Source of the DNA: Provencibacterium sp.
GTDB lineage: Bacteria > Bacillota > Clostridia > Oscillospirales > Ruminococcaceae
Assembly: GCA_022793895.1 (NCBI GenBank)
Contig: JAAWDS010000006.1
Coordinates: forward strand, 62,001 to 126,000
Direction: 5' to 3'
Length of the DNA stretch: 64,000 nucleotides
The notes under the pieces are model-generated. The model ran no database searches, was not told where the DNA came from, and saw only the letters and a list, made by a program, of their open reading frames with translations. Positions 59,961-64,000 of the stretch are shown here, piece after piece (position 1 is the stretch's first letter; each line of letters begins with the position of its first letter). Both the position numbers and the translations under genes were made by a program.

Positions 59961-60581
59961 CTATGCCTTGCACATCTGAACAAATTCTTCAATCAGCTTC
60001 GCCGCTCTATCCAGCCCAACCTTGTCGCTGTTAACGGTGAGATCATAGTTCTCCACCCGGCCCCATTTCATACCGGTATAGAAATCATAATAAGCGGCGC
60101 GGCGTTTGTCCCCTTTCAAAATCATGGCCTCCGCGCGCTCGGCAGGCATTCCATACTCTTCAACGGCGCGGCGCACACGGCTCTGAATATCCGAATGGAT
60201 GAAGACATGGATAACCTCCGGATCCTCGCGCAGCACATAATCCGCGCACCGGCCGACAATAACGCAGGATCCCTTCTCTGCCAGGCTCCGGATAACATTG
60301 TACTGCACAAGAAAGACCTTATCGTTGAGCGGGAGGTTGTTTGCTCCATCAAACTGGCCGACAGCATTGTACATCCCGGTAGAGAGCGAATAAAGCAGGC
60401 TGTTCACCGACTGCTTATCCGCATTTTCAAAGAATTTTTCGGAAAACCCGCTTTCCTTTGCTGCCAAGGTAATCAATTCCCTGTCATAAAAAGGGATATT
60501 CAAGGATTTTGCCAGCTTTTCGCCCACCAGGCGGCCACCGCTGGCATACTGCCGACTGATGGTGATGATCGTTTTACTCAT
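59961..60581 (-). CDS. cytidylate kinase-like family protein
   Basis: A 206-residue P-loop protein of the cytidylate kinase-like family: ITISRQYASGGRLVGEKLAKSLNIPFYDRELI (P-loop near residues 7-17), VIVGRCADYVLREDPEVIHVFIHS, KGDKRRAAYYDFYTGMKWG and YDLTVNSDKVGLDRAAKLIEEFV. This family is separate from true Cmk, and its substrate is not established. The ATG at 60581 follows AAAGGAG. It has an extended -10 promoter, with palindrome copy 3 just upstream. Confidence 0.85.
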   Translation of the reverse strand: MSKTIITISRQYASGGRLVGEKLAKSLNIPFYDRELITLAAKESGFSEKFFENADKQSVNSLLYSLSTGMYNAVGQFDGANNLPLNDKVFLVQYNVIRSLAEKGSCVIVGRCADYVLREDPEVIHVFIHSDIQSRVRRAVEEYGMPAERAEAMILKGDKRRAAYYDFYTGMKWGRVENYDLTVNSDKVGLDRAAKLIEEFVQMCKA

Positions 60582-60653
60582 GCTTGCCGCTCCTTTCTGG
60601 GTTCCATAGATTGGATTTTGCCGGTGTCTATCCACGGCGCGTTGTCTAAGGAT

Positions 60654-60662
60654 ATTATAGCA
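60654..60662 (-). promoter_or_regulatory. extended -10 promoter of the cytidylate-kinase-like gene
   Basis: On the minus strand TGC TATAAT (60654-60662) gives an extended -10. The -35 region (about 60677-60682) is a poor match. Confidence 0.55.
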
Positions 60663-60685
60663 CATTTCTCCCAAAAACGGAAATT

Positions 60686-60706
60686 TTTTATAGCCGCGCT
60701 ATAAAA
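60686..60706. repeat. palindromic element, copy 3
   Basis: TTTTATAGC and GCTATAAAA (9-bp arms) flank CGC. Read on the minus strand it repeats copy 1 at 22037-22059 almost base for base. It sits directly upstream of the -35 region of the kinase-like gene. Confidence 0.6.
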
Positions 60707-60811
60707 CTCCTTCATAGTTCCCACCTCTCGCCGCTTTTGCGATTATCGGGGCAGACGGCCGAAAAACATTCGCTTCCAGCGTCTGTTTTTATATCCATCG
60801 ATATCAAATCA

Positions 60812-62065
60812 CTAGCGGTCCGGCCGGCGCTGCTGTTGATAGGTAAAGAAGGAGGAGAGCAGCATAATAATGAGCGCCAGCATTCCCAGCGCCGCCCAAA
60901 GCAGATAAACCCGTTCCCACCCCCAGCGGCCGCTGACAAAGCCGGAAAGGACGCCGCCGATCGCCGCGCCCAGATAAGCCATAAAATTCAAAATCCCCGT
61001 CACAGCCGTACTGTGTCCGGTGGCGGCGAAACGCAGCGGAACCATCGTGGTCAAGGTGCCGCTGGTACCATAGAGCACGCCGAGCATGAGCCCCATCATG
61101 GTCAGCGAAAGGAAGAAATTCTCATGGCACAAAGCCAATATCCAGCTGCACGCCGCCCCAAAGGCCAACAGAAAAATAAAGAGCGAATCAAATCCGCTTT
61201 GACGGCGGCGAAGCAGTCCTCCCGTCGCCAATAGGCCCGCCGTGCTGAAAACCTGTACCAGCATGATTCCGCCCGAAAGCATCCAATCCGGAAGCCCGGC
61301 CCCCGTTTCCGTCAGCATGCTAGGCGCCCAGAGGTTCAGGCTTTCGCGGGTAGAACCCTGAATCAGCGTTAAAACGGCGAAAACGAGCATGGTCCAGGTG
61401 CAAAGAACCCGCCAAAGAGGGAGACGCCGCTCCGCCGCCGGTTCTTCCGTCCCTTCCTCCGGCCGCGCAAAATCCGCTTGAAAGCCGGCCTCCTCCGGCG
61501 AATCCTTCGCCATACAGATCCAAAGAGCGGTAAACAATACCGCAACCAGCGCCGGTATCCAAAAAACAGGACGCCAGCCAAACCGGCGGCCGATAGGTCC
61601 CAGCGTTCCCCAGGAAATCAAATAGCCAACCGTTGTCGGCAGATTGAGATAGATGAAAACCTTCCCATATTCCTCCGGCGAAAACCACCGGGAAACCATC
61701 CCCACGATAGAAGGCCACATCAGCGAAAGCGCCAGACCGTTCATCATCCAACAAAGCAGAACGGGCAGGTAGCGGCTGCTGAACGCAATCCCCAGATTCG
61801 AGACCCCCGACAGGAGAAATCCCACCATAATGAGCCGCTTGAGCGAATACCGGCTCCCTAACCATCCGCATAAGAGCTGGCCCAGCGCATAGGTCCAGAA
61901 AAAGACCGTTCCAATCAATCCGGCCGAGGATTTGGAGATCGAAAGCCCGGCAATGAGATCGTCCAGCGCAAGCGAAAGATTCGTCCGGCAAAAATAAGCG
62001 ACGGTATAGGCGGCGGTACACAGCCACAGCAGCCTCTTTTTCGCTGCTTGAAGATCTTCCCGCAT
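60812..62065 (-). CDS. MFS transporter, OPA (organophosphate:phosphate antiporter)-like
   Basis: A 417-residue, 12-helix transporter. RLLWLCTAAYTVAYFCRTNLSLALDDLI and WTYALGQLLCGWLGSRYSLKRLIMVGFLLSG resemble GlpT/UhpT-type OPA carriers, including the helix 1 Arg and the GxLxDR-like loop. Substrate could be a sugar phosphate or glycerol phosphate. That is inference. GGAGGGG precedes the ATG at 62065, and the longer in-frame start at 62140 lies inside addA. It is 14 bases after addA. Confidence 0.85.
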   Translation of the reverse strand: MREDLQAAKKRLLWLCTAAYTVAYFCRTNLSLALDDLIAGLSISKSSAGLIGTVFFWTYALGQLLCGWLGSRYSLKRLIMVGFLLSGVSNLGIAFSSRYLPVLLCWMMNGLALSLMWPSIVGMVSRWFSPEEYGKVFIYLNLPTTVGYLISWGTLGPIGRRFGWRPVFWIPALVAVLFTALWICMAKDSPEEAGFQADFARPEEGTEEPAAERRLPLWRVLCTWTMLVFAVLTLIQGSTRESLNLWAPSMLTETGAGLPDWMLSGGIMLVQVFSTAGLLATGGLLRRRQSGFDSLFIFLLAFGAACSWILALCHENFFLSLTMMGLMLGVLYGTSGTLTTMVPLRFAATGHSTAVTGILNFMAYLGAAIGGVLSGFVSGRWGWERVYLLWAALGMLALIIMLLSSFFTYQQQRRPDR

Positions 62066-62079
62066 CAAATTCCCCTCCT

Positions 62080-64000
62080 TTAATTTTCTGGCAGCAGCAC
62101 GGGTATTTCCTGGGAAAGCGCCGTTGAATAGAGGCTGCACTCCTTCACCGGGATATGCAACGAATGTTGCAGGATCTCCCGATAGAGCAGCAGTTGGCTG
62201 GAATAGCGCGCAAGCAGGACCGATCCGGAATCCACCCGGTCGGTTTTATAATCCACCAGCACCGCCTGTTCCCCTTCAAAGAACAGCAGATCGCAGATCC
62301 CTTGGACCGTTACCCGCTCCTCCCCTATCTGCGGTAAACAGCCCGCTAGCCTATCCGCCCCCAACAGCGCCATAAACCGAAATTCCCGTTCGATTTTCTC
62401 CGCGCGCGCTATCCGGCTCCAAAGCGGGCTCCTAAAAAAAGCGCGCAAAGCCTTGGAAGAGATGGCTTCGCCCTCATCCTCCGACAAAAAGCGCAGCCGG
62501 ATAAGCCGCTCGGTCTCTCCCTGCGGATCGACGGCGGCATGTCTCAAATCAGCAAACAGCATGAACTTATGAAAAGCGTCGCCGCGATCGGCGGCCGTCA
62601 TTTTCTGGCGGGTAATAAACTGCGGCTTCTTTTGGAAACGGTAGGACCTGGCTTCCTCCGAGCTGCGCACCATCGCCGTCACCGCCATTTTAGTGGGGAT
62701 GACGGTCGCCGCTTCATAGGGATAACGGCTCGCAAGCCGGCGCTCTAACCGGGCAAGCAGCGGTGCGCTGACCTCTGCCGTTGGCCGCGCTACGGCTGGA
62801 ACAGCCGTCTCCTCCTCCCGCTTGCCGCTGCACACCACCCGGCAGCGCAGCTCTCCCCGGCAGGGGATGCCTCCCGGCTGCGGCAGCCCGGCATATTCCC
62901 GCAGCGGCGCGCCGCCGGGCAGGCAAAGGGCCGTCATGATAAGCCACTCCAGCCAGCTTTGCGATCGAGCGACGGCATGCTCCGGAAAGCGTCCGTCCTG
63001 CTGCGGACGGACAGCGAGGGCTTGCAGCTTTCTTTGCAGCGCGTCACATGCGCCGGTGACGATCAGCCGTTCCTTCGCGCGGGTCAGCGCCACATAGAGA
63101 ATGCGCATCTCCTCGCTGCTGCTTTCTCGCTCCAGGGCCAGCCGCACCGCTTCATAGGGCGCCGTGGCAAACTGGCTCATCGTCTCCTCATCCCTGCGCA
63201 CGCAGGCAAACCCCAGCGAGGCATGCAGCAGAACATTTTTGCGCAGATCTTCACGGTTAAAGCGCTTTTGAATCTCACAGAGAAAAACGATGGGAAATTC
63301 CAGGCCCTTCGAGCGGTGGACGCTCATAATCTGCACCGCATTCTCCCGCGCGGCCACCACCGCCGGAGGAAGATCCTCCCCGTTTTCCTCGATATCGTCA
63401 ATCAGCCGCAGGAACTGGGGCAGCGATCGGCAGCCTGATTTTTCATAACCCTTCGCGTAGGAGACCAGAAGGTTCAGATTGGCCCGGCGTTCCTCGGCCC
63501 CCTCCAGCGCCAGCGCCAAGCTGGGCAGCATCGTCCGTTCATAAAGAAACCGGATCAGCCGTTCCACGCTCATATCCGACGCGGCGGTACGCAGCGCGCG
63601 CAGCTCCTCCAGAAAACGGACCGAAGCCGCATCCCCCTGGCGTTCCCCCTCCAAGAGCGCCATATAAAACGGCTCCCCCCGGCGGAAGAGGCGGATGCGC
63701 GCAACCTCCCCGGCGCTGTAGGCATAGACCGGGGACATCATTGCCGCCACCAGAGGAATATCCAGAAGAGGATTGTTCACCGCTCGGAGGATAGAAAGGA
63801 CGGTGCTGATTTCCAGCGTCTGCAAAAAGCTGCTCTGTGCGCCCGAAACCGCCGGGATGCCCCGCTCCGCCAGCGCCTTCAAAAACAGCTCGGCCTTTCC
63901 CTTCATCGTCCGCAGCAGGATGCCGATATCGCCTGGACGCACCCGGCGAAGCTCCCCGTCCTCGTTTACCATGTCGCCGCTGGAAAGCAGGCCGGCAATG
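62080..64000 (-). CDS. addA: AddA helicase-nuclease subunit, 5' end cut by window edge
   Basis: The 3' part (about 639 residues) of the RecBCD-like AddA subunit, which processes double-strand breaks with AddB. UvrD-type helicase motifs remain: GILLRTMKGKAELFLKALAERGIPA, QIMSVHRSKGLEFPIVFLCEIQKRFN (motif V) and ILYVALTRAKERLIVTG (motif VI). The C-terminal PD-(D/E)XK nuclease has DRGDAFHKFMLFAD and GICDLLFFEGEQAVLVDYKTD with catalytic Asp and Lys. The frame is open to the last base. addB would be expected beyond the window. Confidence 0.95.
   Translation of the reverse strand, partial: IAGLLSSGDMVNEDGELRRVRPGDIGILLRTMKGKAELFLKALAERGIPAVSGAQSSFLQTLEISTVLSILRAVNNPLLDIPLVAAMMSPVYAYSAGEVARIRLFRRGEPFYMALLEGERQGDAASVRFLEELRALRTAASDMSVERLIRFLYERTMLPSLALALEGAEERRANLNLLVSYAKGYEKSGCRSLPQFLRLIDDIEENGEDLPPAVVAARENAVQIMSVHRSKGLEFPIVFLCEIQKRFNREDLRKNVLLHASLGFACVRRDEETMSQFATAPYEAVRLALERESSSEEMRILYVALTRAKERLIVTGACDALQRKLQALAVRPQQDGRFPEHAVARSQSWLEWLIMTALCLPGGAPLREYAGLPQPGGIPCRGELRCRVVCSGKREEETAVPAVARPTAEVSAPLLARLERRLASRYPYEAATVIPTKMAVTAMVRSSEEARSYRFQKKPQFITRQKMTAADRGDAFHKFMLFADLRHAAVDPQGETERLIRLRFLSEDEGEAISSKALRAFFRSPLWSRIARAEKIEREFRFMALLGADRLAGCLPQIGEERVTVQGICDLLFFEGEQAVLVDYKTDRVDSGSVLLARYSSQLLLYREILQHSLHIPVKECSLYSTALSQEIPVLLPEN

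Noticed and set aside
60737-61234. 165-residue plus-strand frame opposite the MFS gene end
   Set aside because: It is low-complexity Gln/Lys/Arg translation, antisense to a clear transporter.

Overview
The window looks like a stretch of chromosome from a low-to-mid GC, Gram-positive anaerobe of the class Clostridia, most likely an Oscillospirales/Ruminococcaceae-type organism. This is inferred from gene content: an Rnf complex with its own flavin transferase, class B sortase, LCP protein, TrmFO, IreB, a T-box before pheST, AUU-started infC, the YqeG/YhbY/NadD/YqeK/RsfS set, and Clostridia-typical unknowns of the DUF5685 and DUF6106 kinds. Species cannot be named from this. I see no tRNA or rRNA gene, CRISPR array, insertion sequence, prophage or attachment site. 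All but four genes (pheS, pheT, ireB and one glycosyltransferase) lie on the minus strand, so the window probably sits in one replichore with minus-strand genes co-directional with the fork.

Layout. 1-9.5 kb: a DUF5685 protein (cut by the window edge), a two-gene unit of a GHL10 lipoprotein plus a membrane-anchored GHL10-like/amidase/BIG2 fusion, MazF, a lipoprotein, NAD(P)HX dehydratase, AcpS and a DUF6106 membrane protein. 9.5-13.8 kb: a T-box-controlled pheST and ireB on the plus strand. 13.8-20.9 kb: apbE, a Gx transporter gene and rnfCDGEAB, read from a perfect-consensus promoter and closed by a long perfect hairpin. 20.9-25.4 kb: a zinc-ribbon protein, EF-P, an M24 peptidase, an endonuclease IV-like enzyme, YqeG and S21. 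25.4-32.7 kb: leuS, rsfS, LCP, yqeK, nadD, yhbY, rdgB, ftsY. 32.8-45.2 kb: smc, an Elp3-like radical SAM gene, rnc, plsX, trmFO, topA, dprA and an RNA methyltransferase. 45.2-46.6 kb: infC-rpmI-rplT with promoter and leader attenuator. 46.7-52 kb: GNAT, NhaC-type antiporter, PfkB sugar kinase, lipoprotein, P-loop kinase. 52-64 kb: glycosyltransferase, TPM/LemA pair, unknown membrane protein, sortase B, flippase, glycerate kinase, a cytidylate-kinase-like protein, an MFS transporter and the 3' part of addA.

How the genes work together. Most of the window is housekeeping: translation (pheST, leuS, efp, infC, rpmI, rplT, rpsU, rsfS, yhbY), RNA and DNA maintenance (rnc, topA, smc, dprA, addA, nfo), secretion (ftsY), lipid synthesis (plsX, acpS) and cofactor repair or synthesis (nnrD, nadD). 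Rnf plus ApbE is the energy-conserving module (ferredoxin:NAD+ oxidoreductase coupled to ion export). A second theme is the cell envelope: the GHL10/amidase pair, LCP, sortase B, flippase, LemA/TPM and several lipoproteins.

I found no clearly novel multi-gene system. The observations most worth following are the GHL10/amidase pair, a palindromic element found three times between genes, inverted repeats bracketing two promoters, MazF without a recognisable MazE, and the AUU start and attenuator of infC.
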